Below, piece by piece: positions 35,373 through 45,989 of a stretch of 64,000 nt of DNA; position 1 is the first letter of the stretch; each line of letters starts with the position of its first letter. Made by a program: the position numbers and the translations under genes. The notes under the pieces are model-generated. The model saw nothing but the letters and a program-made list of their open reading frames with translations, was not told the DNA's origin and did no database searches. Source of the stretch: Phylloscopus collybita (taxonomy: Eukaryota; Chordata; Aves; Passeriformes; Phylloscopidae). The stretch lies in the NCBI GenBank assembly GCA_027886175.1, contig JAJNNQ010000027.1, positions 6,586,001-6,650,000 of the forward strand. Direction: 5' to 3'.

Positions 35373-36704
35373 CCCCTGAAGCTGCAGATTTCAATCACTG
35401 GAGAAATCAGACAGCCAGGCTGGTGGTGATTTCCAAAACCTCCCATGCCAGAGGAGCAGCTGAGGAGCTGACGGCTGCTGAGCTCAGGGGGGGCTTCTTT
35501 CCAGCTCCAAAGGGCAGAGCATCACCCCAGTCCTGCCTGCTCTTCTGCAATCTGCAGGATTTGGCAGAAGGGGACAGGGCTGTGCTGGGCACCAGGTGGG
35601 GAATGGCCATGGTGTCCAAAGAAGATGGGAGGGAGCTGGGGCAGACAGAGGACAGTTGGAGCAGAGACAAACTGGCAGGAAAGGCAGCTAGGACCCAGTT
35701 TATTCCAGTTTCTTGTTTTGTTTCCACACCCCCATTAAAGTCCTGCCTGGATTTGATTCCTCTCACTTGGAAGGTTCAAGTTCACCCTGGAGAACTTTCT
35801 CTTTCCCCATTTCCACCACCACCAGCTGCAGCAAAGCTCCCTGCAGGAACCGTAACTCTCCCCAAACCTGCCAGTCTGCCCTGCTGTTTGTCTCACACTT
35901 GGTTTTCTCCAACCCTTTTCTCCTGACTGATACACACCCTGGCATTGATTTTTATCGGGAAGCACCATATACAAATTATCTGAGCGCCTGTCTCGCCACA
36001 TCCCCTTCTCTGCAGCAGGCAGCTGCCCCCAGCCCTCTCCCAAGCACAGGGAAGGCTACAGAACAGAAACTGGGATAAATGCATAGCTGAGCCCTCTCCC
36101 TCTCAGAAACAGAGCTCTGCATTCCAAACAGCAAACAACCCCTGCCCAAACAGCTCTCTGGAGGGGTTTTCCTTTAACATTTAAAGAAACCGCACTGATC
36201 TTCCTTCCCCAAAACCAGTTGTTCGTTTACCCTTATGAATGCAACAAAACTACACCAACCCACACAAACAGAGAGAGAGAAAAAAAGAGAGAGATCACAA
36301 TCCTGATAGCAACAAAGCTGCTCCTTGCCTGGTTAGCACTGCTCCAGGTGTTGAGTCTTGCAAGATGTCTCCTGTCTCTCCAGGTCTCTGTTGCCTGTTC
36401 CAGGTGAGGAGGTGACCGGACACTTCCTTGCCTTGGGCTTGTTCCTTCACCACAGTTCCTTGTCAAGTCTCCTTTGTCTGGCTTGGAGAGCTCCCACCTG
36501 CTGTCCCCACTGCAAAGGAAAAAAAAGAGCTTTTCCTTTCTTTTTTCCTGGTTGTTTTGTTTCAGCATTATTATTCCTGTTATTTTCCCATATACATATA
36601 TTTTTTTTTTCCTTAGCTTGTTTCAGGTCTGTTTCTTACAGGGAGAGAGAGCAGAAGAGAAGAGAAAAAGCCTTGGGTTTTTTGGAGCATGAATAAACCT
36701 TGCA
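35373..36704. other. non-coding, no gene supported
   Basis: A 224-codon plus-strand frame begins in the SINE fragment and lacks splice or domain support. A GA-rich stretch lies at about 36270-36292. No other element is recognised. Confidence 0.4.
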
Positions 36705-36707
36705 TTT

Positions 36708-36805
36708 CCATGAGTTATTCATGAATAATTCATGAAAATGCATGATTAATTCAGGTTCATGAATTATTCAGGAATAATTCTCGAACATTCCTGGTTAATT
36801 CATGC
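36708..36805. repeat. AT-rich array of TTCATGAATAATTCATGAA-like palindromes
   Basis: Variants of TTATTCATGAATAATTCATG recur about five times, many of them self-complementary around CATG or AATT. It looks like a degenerate short tandem or inverted repeat that can form hairpins. Confidence 0.7.
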
Positions 36806-37016
36806 TCACACAGCGAGTGAGTCAGGCTCTAGGGCTTGGAGAATTCCGTTCTCCCTGAGACAGGAGAAGAGAGGCTTAGAGAAGCTGCATTGTGCACTTG
36901 CTGTTTACTGCCTCTGAGAAGAGAACATATTTTGGGCCCTTTTTGAAACAAGGACTTGAAGAAAATTGAAATGCCTGCAGCCTCCTGCCCACAGAGGAAT
37001 AACACAGCACCAAAAG

Positions 37017-37054
<38 letters not shown>
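37017..37054 (+). repeat. poly(A) tract
   Basis: 38 consecutive A, followed by GAGAAAGAAA. No SINE body recognised. Confidence 0.95.
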
Positions 37055-37060
<6 letters not shown>

Positions 37061-37299
37061 GAAATTGAACTTGCTCACAAGGAAAGCTTGAAAGCCTGGC
37101 AGCAAGTTTTACCCCCTTCCAAGGCATCTTTCTCCCCCCACCTCCAGATTTCTCCCTGGTTAAGATACATCTCACTGCTTCAGTTTTTACCTGCTGTGCA
37201 AAGAAAAGGACCATCCACATGGGTTTCTGCTTGAGGAGTCAAAGGGAATTCCAATGCCACATGCCCATCTGCCCCTCTGTGTGCACAGTGTCTTCTCGC

Positions 37300-37560
37300 A
37301 GGTAACAACCAACAGGACAAGAGGAAACAGCCTCAAGTTGCACCAGTGCAGGCTTAGATTGGATATTAGGAAAATTTCTTCACCGAAAGGGTTGTCCAGC
37401 ACTGGCATAGGCTGCCCAGGGAACTGGAGTCACCATCTCTGGAGGGATTTAAAAGAAGTGTGGATGTGGCACCTGGGGACATGGTTTACTGGTGAGCTTG
37501 GCAGTGCTGGTGGAATGGCTGGACTCCATGAACTTAGAGTTTTTCCAAGCTAAAAGATCC
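37300..37560 (+). mobile_element. CR1 LINE 3' fragment (diverged subfamily)
   Basis: ACCAACAGGACAAGAGGAAA, CCTCAAGTTGCACCAGTGCA, TTGGATATTAGGAAAATTTC, a GTTGTCCAGCACTGGCATAG stretch and CTGCCCAGGGAACTGGAGTC match the order of a CR1 3' region of the 'gtggagtcaccatccctgg' type. Sense orientation. Confidence 0.9.
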
Positions 37561-39044
37561 CTGCAAAGCTCCTTGACTCAGTGTCCCAGCCAGGGTAAGC
37601 ACTGGTTGTGGCACTGGGCTCAGCAGGTCAGGCCTGGTGCTCACACCAGTGCAGAAATCAAGCTGGCCATGCACAGCTCGGTGTTTCTCCCAAAAATATC
37701 ACTGCTGCAGCACCTGGGGTTCCCTAGTGCTGAGCTTTTTATCCCTACTGCAGGGAGGATCACATGGCATGGCAAAGGATGGATCCCATGTGGCATCCAG
37801 CCTGCCATGATCCAGGCTGGAGCAGCAGGAGAAGGTGCAGTGGGTTGTCTGCACAACCCAACCAGCCATCCTACCCCAGCCACTCCAGCCACTGGATGAG
37901 ATGGAAAAGCAGCCAGGGAGTGACTCCAAACAGCACTGTCTGGTTTATCTTAGCCAAAACCAGCATTGGAGGTTGTTGGGAGAAAGGGAGAATTCAGATG
38001 TTCAGGGACACATTAGAAAAGGACCGTGATCAGGTTCATAAAGTAAAAAAAAATCTGCATCCCTAATTTGCAATATTTACAGCTAAAAAGTACACCTGTC
38101 AGCCCAGGTAAAAGCAGATGTTCAGTAGAGAGCTGATTTGGATTAGGTATCAAGCAGATATGAATAGAAAGCAGCAGTATGTGGTTTCTGTGTAGCTCTG
38201 ACTGATGTTGCTCAAGATTGAGAGCTGCATAGTAATAAGAAATGGGAAAGCAATGACAAGGAGAAAAATAATAAAGATACACAACAATGGAGATGAGATT
38301 GCATTCTGGTTTGAGGCAGGACTTGGTTCCAATAAAATCTGCCTGGGAAGTGGGCTGGCTTAAACTAGAATTGTTTGCTTTCCTTTGAAGAACAACAATA
38401 TCCAAAACATAACAGATGAATATTCCTGGGGTAGAGGTTGGTAATTCAACTGCAAACCGCAGGAGAGGAAGGATTGCAGGAACCACAAGAGGAAGACAAA
38501 TTGTAGTCTCATCAAACAACAGAAAAGTCAAGTGCCTGTGTATAAATATACAGTGTTTGTGTTGAATTATTCCAGGAAAATACGAGTCTGAGGTGAATCC
38601 CTGGTGTTTGACTTCATGAAAATTAGCAAGCCCTGATTAGATTTCCCTCCCAGTCGGTGAATATGAAATCTCCAGGCAGATGCCTCAGTTCTGGGTGGAG
38701 ATAGAGTTACTGTATTCAGGAACCTCTCCTCTGCATCTCCCATTTTTTTGAAAACAAGTCCCAGACTGCGGCCCCCGGTGCCAGCACATGTCACCCTCTG
38801 AGCTGCACTCGCTGAGATTTAGATTTCAGCCACGACTGAAGAACAAAGGCTCCTTTGTGATCTACCCAGAGATACACCCGGGGAACAGCATTCAGCAGCT
38901 GTTTGAGCGCTGCCCGGGTCTTTATCAGAACAATCTTAATTGATGTTTGAAGGGATTTAAAGTGCAAACACAGGTGGTTTTAATCCCCTTTTTCACTTAA
39001 TCTTGGCAATGTAGCTCTTCTTTTGGCTGGGTTCAGCAGCCCAG
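37561..39044. other. non-coding, with a candidate conserved block
   Basis: No exon found. 38780-38960 is motif-dense (AACAAAGG Sox/TCF-like core, CAGCTG E-box) and could be a conserved enhancer; unverified. Confidence 0.35.
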
Positions 39045-39520
39045 TCATAGAATCTGAGAATGGTTTGGGTTAGAAAGGAACATGATGACTATCTCATTCC
39101 ATCCCCACTGCCTTCTACTATCCCAGGTGGCTCCAACTCCTGTCCAAGTGTCCTGGAACACCTCCAGGGATGGGGCAGCCACAGCTTCTCTGGGAAGTCT
39201 GTACCAGGGCCTTAACCTCCCTCAGGGAAAAGAATTTCTTCCCAGTATCCATCTAAACCTGCCCTCTGTCAGGCTGAGCCCATTCCCCCTTGTTCTGTCA
39301 CTCCAGACCCTTGTCCAAAGCCAGGTCTCCTCAAGCACCTTTAGGCATTGGAAGGAGTTCAGAGGTCTCCCTGGAGCTTTCTCTTCTCCAAGGTGAACAG
39401 TCCCAGCTCTCTCAGCCTATCTCCAGAGCAGAGCTGCTCCAGCCCTTGGAATATCTTCTTGCCCTCCCCTGGACTGGCTCCAGCAGCTCCACATCCTTCA
39501 CCACTTCCAGAAAGCAGGCA
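39045..39520 (-). mobile_element. CR1 LINE 3' region, antisense
   Basis: Begins with the reverse complement of the CR1 tail (TCATAGAATCTGAGAATGGT, TTGGGTTAGAAAGGAACATG) and continues with CCAACTCCTGTCCAAGTGTC, CAGCCACAGCTTCTCTGGGA, the TTCTTCCCAGTATCC region and AGGTGAACAGTCCCAGCTCT. At about 475 bases it is the longest CR1 piece in the window. Confidence 0.95.
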
Positions 39521-39647
39521 GAGTTGAATAATTGAGAGGCAAGAGCTACATGGTTCTTTAATTTTTATCAACACAATGAAATGACACAGGAGCCCTCAAG
39601 CCTTGTGGTTCACTGAGACCAGCTCTGCATCCCTTCCACTGCCGGGA

Positions 39648-40206
39648 TGTTATAAATGCATATTTTAGAGTTGGCTTTTCACAAATATTGAGATGAATGT
39701 TATCCATATAATGTAAGAAGGTTGTACTGTATTTCCTTTTATTTGTGGAATTTAAAAATGTAATGAAGGTGTATTTTCAGATTGTAACAAAGTAGAGATG
39801 GGGGTTGGTTTTTTTAACTCCTCAACTAGATAGAAGACAGAAGGGACATCTGGAATTCCTGAGCTAAAGATTTCTGATAAAGAACAATTGAGCCTTTGAG
39901 AGTTTGAATCTTCGGCAGACAGATTTGCAACATACATCTAGACTGCGTGGAATCCCACAGATAAACTGTATGCTTAGGGGGGTCTTGAAACCAAAACGAA
40001 TATTTGAATCGTGCATTAGCTTATTGAAATATGTAACACCAAGTCTTTTAAATACCAAGAAATTTGGAATGGGTGGTGTGTTGCTTTGCACCCTCAGCTG
40101 AGAAGCTATCTTCTTTTGTCTCCTTATTGTCTATTTTTATTCTATTTTATTTTATTTTTATTAAACTTACAAATTAATATAAAAAGGTGAAACATGGTTT
40201 TTCACA
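39648..40206 (+). mobile_element. solo LTR with 5-bp target duplication
   Basis: 559 bases starting TGTTATAAATGC and ending TTTTTCACA (TG..CA termini). It is flanked on both sides by CGGGA (39643-39647 and 40207-40211). Same family as 10291-10825, with extensive similarity but many indels. The 3' part has a TTTATT-rich tract and ATTAAACTTAC. No internal retroviral genes are present between or beside the two LTRs, which lie 29 kb apart and carry independent flanks. Confidence 0.88.
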
Positions 40207-40211
40207 CGGGA

Positions 40212-41505
40212 GAAGGGGAGGGCATCGCCGGAGGGAGCAGCACCGCCAGGGCAAACGGTGGACAGAAAGACCCTGCTCCTTTGCAACCAGCCCCGTCTGG
40301 GGTGGCAGGGTGGCTGCCGGAGTCATTAGGATGGATCTGGGGGATGGTGTTTCTCATTCCACGAGGACAAACGCTGGAGGCGTAAGGCACTGTCTGTACC
40401 CGAGAGCGACCACCCGGTGGCATTTTGCATTTGTAATGAAACAAGTACAAGTCCCACCTCTGCTTGTGTTCCAGGGAACAGTGAAATATGATCCGGGCTA
40501 ATGAGGCTGGAGTTAACTGCATTTTAATTAAAGAATGTCTCTTTTCTAACAGCCAGAAAGAAGCTCAATTACATAGACGTGGGGAGCAAAGCCACCATGA
40601 GGGTCAGCAGCCAGCTAGACCCTGCAAGTCCTACCTACCACCCACCGACCAGTTTATTAAATGCTTTCCTGGGTTGGAGCTCTTCCCTGTTATTTCTCAT
40701 ATGACAGAGACCAGAAAACAATGAGAAATCGGAGCCTAAATACACTGGGCACAGCTTTGCAATGGGCTCTGCAGAGAGTCCACTGGCTGTAAGGGCTTCC
40801 CGTTTACCTAATGGAAGTTCTTATTCCTTCTCTATAATTGCCCTGAATTAATTTAGATATTTTTTAGAGACCAAGGTATTTTATTTCTCTTCAGAAAAGG
40901 GTTTCCCCTCTGTAATCCCATTCCAAATGCTCTTTCTTTTCACCTTAGCAGGTTCCCACCATTTTACAAACCCTTTTTTTTTCAAGCTCTCTGCATTTAT
41001 TAAACCTTTGTGGTCTACAACATCTGATTCCTTATCTGCTTGGCTAGCTGATTTCTTGGGGTTCCTTTGTGAGCTTGACAGTGAGATAGCAGCAGCATAG
41101 TTGGAAAAAAAATAAAGAGAACCTTAATTGAGGGAGGGCAGCAATACATGATGGCTTTTAAATATCCCCAAACCTTTTTCTGATTCTTTCAAGTATTTAG
41201 CATCAGCCTTTTTTTTTAGTATTAAAAGGGACATGAAGGGGACTAGCAGGAATTAACCAAACTAAGGAGGTTTCAAATAATTGCTTGTTACAAATAATCT
41301 CAGAGCAATTGAGAAATCAAATAATAGATCATTCCCATGAGACTGAATAGGAAGGAAGTATTTTACATTGTAATTACAGCTGAAGGTACCTGGGAAATAT
41401 CAACCTACTTAACTTCAGGTACCTGAGCGGCTCCTGAGAAAGTGGCAGGACTGACCACATTGTTTCAATAAAGCACAGGCTTTAGTGTCACAAAATCAGG
41501 GCCGA
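40212..41505. other. non-coding, left flank of the duplicated block
   Basis: Unique sequence. 40490-40560 contains TTTTAATTAAAG-type AT-rich motifs. No exon is supported. Confidence 0.4.
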
Positions 41506-41958
41506 AAAGCAGAAGAAACCTGAACGTTTCTACTAATCATTCACCTAGTAACAAAGCCCACTGAAAGGGATCCCAGCACATCATCTCACAATGGGAGGAA
41601 ATAACACAGCAAGAAATGGCTGATGTGGAAAATTCATCTCATCACATCCCCGGGGGGCTCGCCACCCTTTTCACACCATTCCTGGAGGGAAAGGTGCTGC
41701 AGGGATGTGAGGTCCATGCTTGGGAGCAGCAAATCCGAGTGTTCAGCTGGCAGGGTGTGAGGGGTGGAAAACTGAGCTCTTGCACATCCAGCGTTTCTGT
41801 TGTTGGAAGTCTTAAATCCCACCTCTCTAGTGGGATGAAATAAGTGCTACTAATCCAATTTCTAAAGTATCATGCATCAAGCTGACACTATTTTAAGACT
41901 TTAAAAAAAATAAAAATTAAACAAACATCTACTCCTATCCATTTTCTCTGTTCCACAG

Positions 41959-42105
41959 GTTATAACAGAAGACAGGAGAGAAAGATTGTTTTGGGAACAA
42001 TGCTTTCAGGACTCTAAAAATAATATGAAAACTGCTCCACCACACTCTCAGCTGTTACAGCTCCAAAAAGCACTGGCTGTCTTTGCTCACAGAGTCACAG
42101 TTGTG
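41959..42105 (+). CDS. candidate internal exon, copy 1
   Basis: Bounded by a good acceptor (TTCTCTGTTCCACAG) and donor (GTTGTG/GTGAGA), open for 49 codons starting VITEDRRERLFWEQCFQDSK. The encoded piece is polar and charged, and I do not recognise it. Copy 2 has the same exon (56471-56615), but copy 1 carries two extra bases near the 3' end, so it ends in phase 0 instead of phase 1. If spliced directly to the small exon at 44273, copy 1 would run into a stop and copy 2 would stay open. Whether it belongs to the repeat-protein gene is inference from strand and proximity. Confidence 0.35.
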
Positions 42106-43586
42106 GTGAGATTTCTACCACACCACAGGACAGTCATTTTTTTAATCATTTTTTTGATTTTCTCCTGGGAATAACTACAGCACCTCTGGGCAGTAAGGCA
42201 AACATGAGCCTCTTCTAATGGCCCTTGGAACTGGACATGTGAAATGAGGTACACAAAGCCAAAGGCCAGCTGGACCTGTGATCTCTCCATGGGACTTCAC
42301 ATTCTTCCCAGGAAGATCAATGGGAATCACTGTTTTGCCAGGGAAACTGCAGCAGCTGGGAATTTGGTGTAGAAAATGTGCTTTCTGCTTTCTTCACAGC
42401 CAAAATTCCTACACACTTCTGGTAGGTCCTTCCTAGATAAGGACCATGTTTGAACTGAGGGACAGCGAAGCAAAATGGCAATCCAGGAATAAATTTGCCT
42501 GTACACAATACCCTCCATCCATGTGCATGGTTGCTCACTGGCACACGGGAGTAAGGAAGAAACCCAAATGCATGACTGTATATAAATCAGATGTCTGGAG
42601 GGATGAACAAATCTCACAGGGATGTGGAAACCTCCCCTGAAAACCCAGATCTGGGAGAGCTCTTCTGTGGTTCCAGGCATGAAGATGCTCAGAACCTTCC
42701 ACAGAAGCTCAGCAGGCAGCAGGATTGTGCCTGAACCTCACTCTGGAAATGCCAGTGCCTCAGCTGAGAGCTGTGGGAATGATTTACATTGCACTGAGAG
42801 GGCCCACAGTCCTGCAAGGCTCTTTCATCAGGAGCAAACAGCAGCCTGGAGGGTGGGGAATGCTGCATCTGTACCACTGCCTGCTCATCCTTCACCTTGA
42901 TGCAGAGCTGCCCCCAAAGTTGCCATGTATCACTTTTTATGTTTCTCCTGGTGGGTACATTTGGGAGCAGCTGTTCTATGGGGTTTTTTATGGTGATCCT
43001 GTAGGAAGCAGCCACTCGCCTGCTGTGATATCCTCACAATGAATATTAACTCCTCATTCCCTTTGGTTTTATTTGGCGCTTTTTGTTGATTTGTTTGATT
43101 GGTTTCTTTGGGTTTGTTTGGGTTTTTTCTATTTTGGTATGAGTTTTTTTGTTTGCTCTGTTACAAATGACTGTTCAAATTGGCACAGCCAAACTCCAGA
43201 AAATGTAAACCAGGCTCAACTTTCCAGAAATTTCTTTTGACTGGGTTTAGCTGCATCCCCCAGGCTCGGGATCAACACTATAGTTGCAGGTTTTGCTCTG
43301 CCCAGACTCTGCTCAGTGTTCCACAAATGGACAAGACAATGGATATTTTGCCAAGCTTCCCTTCAAACAGCAAAACCTGGGTCAGCATGACAGAAAAGAA
43401 GGAAAAAAAAAGAAAATATTCACCAGTTAGAACAGAGCCAGTGTCCCACCATCTTCCCCTCCACCATTATTAATTTTGTGCATTAAGAGACAAGCCTGGC
43501 CCTAAAGCTCCCATCTCTCAGTTCCTGATGCTCTTTGCCATCCTTCAGCCTTGATCCCACTCATCTGACTGGCTGCTCTCCATGTG

Positions 43587-43985
43587 CAGCTGGGGATGCT
43601 CAGCCTGGAAGGAGAAGGCACTGGGGAGGCCTCACTGCAGCTGTGCAGGGCTTGAAGGGTCCCACAGGAAAGATGGGGACAGAGTGCTCAACAGGCCCTG
43701 TGGTGAGAGAAGAGAGGGGGATGGCTTTCAAGTGTAGGAGGTTGACTTAAGTTGGGTCTAAGGAAGTTGCTCTTTTACACCAAGTGTGGTGAGGCACTGG
43801 CCCAGGCTGTTCACAGAGCCTGTGGATGCCCTGTCCTTGGGAACATCCAAGGCCAGGTGGGAACAGGGCTCTGAGCAACATGGCCTGTGGGAATATTGCT
43901 CAGGTTGGAACAAGATGATCTTTAGATGGGCTTCTCCAAGCCCAGCTGTTCACAGGTTCCATCATTCCATGGTCTCCACGGTCTA
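43587..43985 (+). mobile_element. CR1 LINE 3' fragment inside copy 1
   Basis: Landmarks in order: GGGATGCTCAGCCTGGAAGG, GGGAGGCCTCACTGCAGC, AGGAAAGATGGGGACAGAGT, TGTGGTGAGGCACTGGCCCA, CATCCAAGGCCAGGTGGGAA and GGTTGGAACAAGATGATCTT. Diverged. Its tail runs into the 137-bp tandem repeat. Confidence 0.88.
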
Positions 43986-44214
43986 CTTCAGGGCATTGTG
44001 ATGTCACATCCCATGTTTCAACTGGAACTCCCAACCTCCAGCAAAGAGCACAACACAACCATTGGCCGTTGTGCCAGCCCAGCCGTTCACAGGTTCCATC
44101 ATTCCATGGTCTCCACGGTGCACTTCAGGGCATTGTGATGTCACAGCCCATGTTTCAACTGGAACTCCCAAGGTCCAGCAAAGAGCACAACACAACCATT
44201 GGCCGTTGTGTCAG
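43941..44214 (+). repeat. 137-bp tandem repeat, two units, copy 1
   Basis: 43941-44077 and 44078-44214 repeat the sequence from CCCAGC(T/C)GTTCACAGGTTCC through CATTGGCCGTTGTG. The first unit starts in the CR1 tail. The same two-unit array is in copy 2. Confidence 0.92.
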
Positions 44215-44272
44215 CCCACCCTTCACCCTGCTCCTATCACCCTGCTTCTCACCTGTTCCCTGATACCCCCAG

Positions 44273-45392
44273 CAGTACGGAAAGCTGTCTATTGCTTGGA
44301 TTTTGCCAGGATGTATCCCTTCAGCATGTGCATCACACTTGCCTTGAGGAAGGTACGGTGCCATTCCATGCAGGTGGACACCCCTGGACTTCCTGGGTGG
44401 GCTGGAGCTCTGTGGCAATGGTGTGGGACATGAAGCCCACTCTGAGGTTTTGTTACATCTGCAGGCTGCAGTGGCCCTGAGAGCTCCCGACTGGATGGAT
44501 TTTGCACTCCATCTCTGCAGCAGGCTCACCTTTGTCCTGGGGAAGGTATGCTGCCATTCCATGCAGGTGGACACCCCTGAGCTTCCTGGGTTGGCTGGAG
44601 CTCTGTGGGGATGGTGTGGGACAGGGACCCCACTCTAAGGTTTTGCTGCCTCTGCAGTTTGTCACAGATGTAGCAGAAGAGTTGGAGGTGGATATACAGA
44701 TTGATCCACAGCAGGACATGGAAGTGAATGGAAAGGAGACTGGAGAGGAAGAGATGGAGGTGGGTGTGAAGGAGGACAAGAAGGAAGCTGTGAAGGTGGA
44801 TGTGAAGGAGGACAAAGAGGATGTGAAGGAGGACAAGAAGGAAGCTGTGAAGGTGGATGTGAAGAAGGACAAAGAGGAAGCCATGGAGGTGGATATACAG
44901 ATTGATACACAGGAGGACATGGAAGTGGATGGAGAGGAGACTGGAGAGGAAGAGATGGAGGTGGATGTGAAAGAGGAAAAGGAGGAAGAGATGGAGGTGG
45001 ATGTAGAGGATGAAAAGGAGGAAGAGATGGAGGTGGATGTGAAGGAGGACGAGGAAGAGATGGAGGTTGATATACAGGTTGATCCACCAGAGGACATGGA
45101 AGTGGACGGAGAGGAGACTGGAGAGGAAGAGATGGAGGTGGATGTCAAGGAGGAGGAGGAGGAAGAGATGGAGGTGGATATCAAGGAGGACAAGAAGGAA
45201 GCCATAGAGGTGAAGATACAGATTGGTCCACAGGAGGCCATCGAAGTGGACAGAGAAGAGACTGGAGAGGAAGAGGGGGATGAGGATGTGAAGGAGGAAG
45301 AGGGGGAAATCGTGGAGCTGAAAGTGAAAGAGTACGTCAAGATCACACATGTTGATGAAGAAGAGGAGGAGGAGGTTGTAGTCGTGGATTGA
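44273..45392 (+). CDS. uncharacterised acidic 12-residue-repeat protein, copy 1 (3' part of gene)
   Basis: Three exons with GT..AG borders: 44273-44352 (enters in phase 1), 44465-44545 and 44658-45392, all later junctions in phase 0; stop TGA at 45390-45392. The first two exons encode related 26-27 residue hydrophobic segments (FARMYPFSMCITLALRK and FALHLCSRLTFVLGK), with identical 112-base introns. The third encodes 244 residues made of degenerate 12-mers such as DIQIDPQQDMEV, DGEETGEEEMEV and DVKEEKEEEMEV, ending in an acidic run and VVVVD. Overall charge is strongly negative. The last coding exon has a possible donor (GACTG/GTATGT) 28 bases after the stop, and a 3' UTR acceptor (TTCTTCCAG) at about 45720. 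I do not recognise the family. The true start and earlier exons are unknown. The charged repeats could form a single alpha helix or coiled coil; that is inference. Confidence 0.6.
44691..45323 (+). repeat. 36-bp coding minisatellite, copy 1
   Basis: Blocks starting with the (G/A)ATATACAG or AAGATACAG motif begin at 44691, 44892, 45069 and 45213, spacings of 201, 177 and 144 bases. Register is kept in whole codons but not always in whole 36-base units: there is one 7-residue insert and one 11-residue unit. Units here are rich in GAG/GAA (Glu). Confidence 0.9.
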
Positions 45393-45796
45393 AGACTGAT
45401 GCCAGCATCAGGCAGGACTGGTATGTACTCCCCACAGGCAGAGTGGGTCCCCTGATGCCAGGCTGGGGCTGGGCTGGGCTGGGTAGGCCCTGCTCAGGGA
45501 TATGGTAGCCTGTGCACTGGATTCTGCTGTCCATCCTCAGCCTGGCCTCTGCTTGCTTTGGGCCACACAAGGCCCGTCCCAGCAGGGGCACAGCCCCCAG
45601 CCCCAGCCTGGCTCAGGTCTGATAGCAGAGACCTGCTGTGCCAGCGTGAGCCAGCCTGGGAGCAAATGGAACACGCCTCTGTGGCTGACTGGAGTGACCA
45701 TGGCACTTGCTTTTCTTCCAGGTCTGAGGAGCATCCCAGACAGAGACGCCAACCTTCTGTATATAAGTTTTAGAGTTTGTTGTTCTCTTTCGGATA
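45393..45796 (+). other. probable last intron and start of 3' UTR, copy 1
   Basis: From the stop codon to the tandem repeat. A donor-like GTATGT at about 45421 and an acceptor TTGCTTTTCTTCCAG at about 45720 would remove an intron of about 300 bases. Most of its 5' half is deleted in copy 2. Confidence 0.45.
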
Positions 45797-45866
45797 TAGA
45801 TTTTAAGGTTTCATATAGTTTTGTTAGAGGTTAGATTTTAAGGTTTCATATAGTTTTGTTAGAGAT
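45797..45866 (+). repeat. 35-bp tandem repeat, two units, 3' region of copy 1
   Basis: GATTTTAAGGTTTCATATAG plus 15 bases (ending GTTA), repeated twice (45797-45831 and 45832-45866). Copy 2 has three units. Confidence 0.92.
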
Positions 45867-45963
45867 GTTATTACATAAACATATTCTATAGATTGTTAAG
45901 GTTAGAAGTATTCTTACAATGTAAAAATGTTCTGCAGTTCATTGTTGTTGTTCTTGTTCTGAA

Positions 45964-45969
45964 AATAAA
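45964..45969 (+). terminator. AATAAA polyadenylation signal, copy 1
   Basis: AATAAA followed within about 10 bases by T-rich TCTTTCTTTTTCAC. It is the first canonical plus-strand signal after the repeat gene and is conserved in copy 2. Confidence 0.6.
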
Positions 45970-45989
45970 CAGTCTTTCTTTTTCACATC

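Noticed and set aside
35252..35926. 224-codon plus-strand frame
   Set aside because: Starts within the MIR-like SINE and continues into unique sequence without coding features.
36876..37220. Poly-Phe frame resembling a membrane segment
   Set aside because: Created by the 38-base poly(A) tract read on the minus strand.
10291..40206. The two related LTRs as the ends of one giant provirus
   Set aside because: They are 29 kb apart with independent flanks (222-bp repeats versus a 5-bp CGGGA duplication), a cellular gene lies between them, and no retroviral genes are present.
43941..44214. 137-bp tandem repeats as coding exons (both units are open)
   Set aside because: The first unit begins in a CR1 tail, no splice borders fit, and openness follows from the short unit length.
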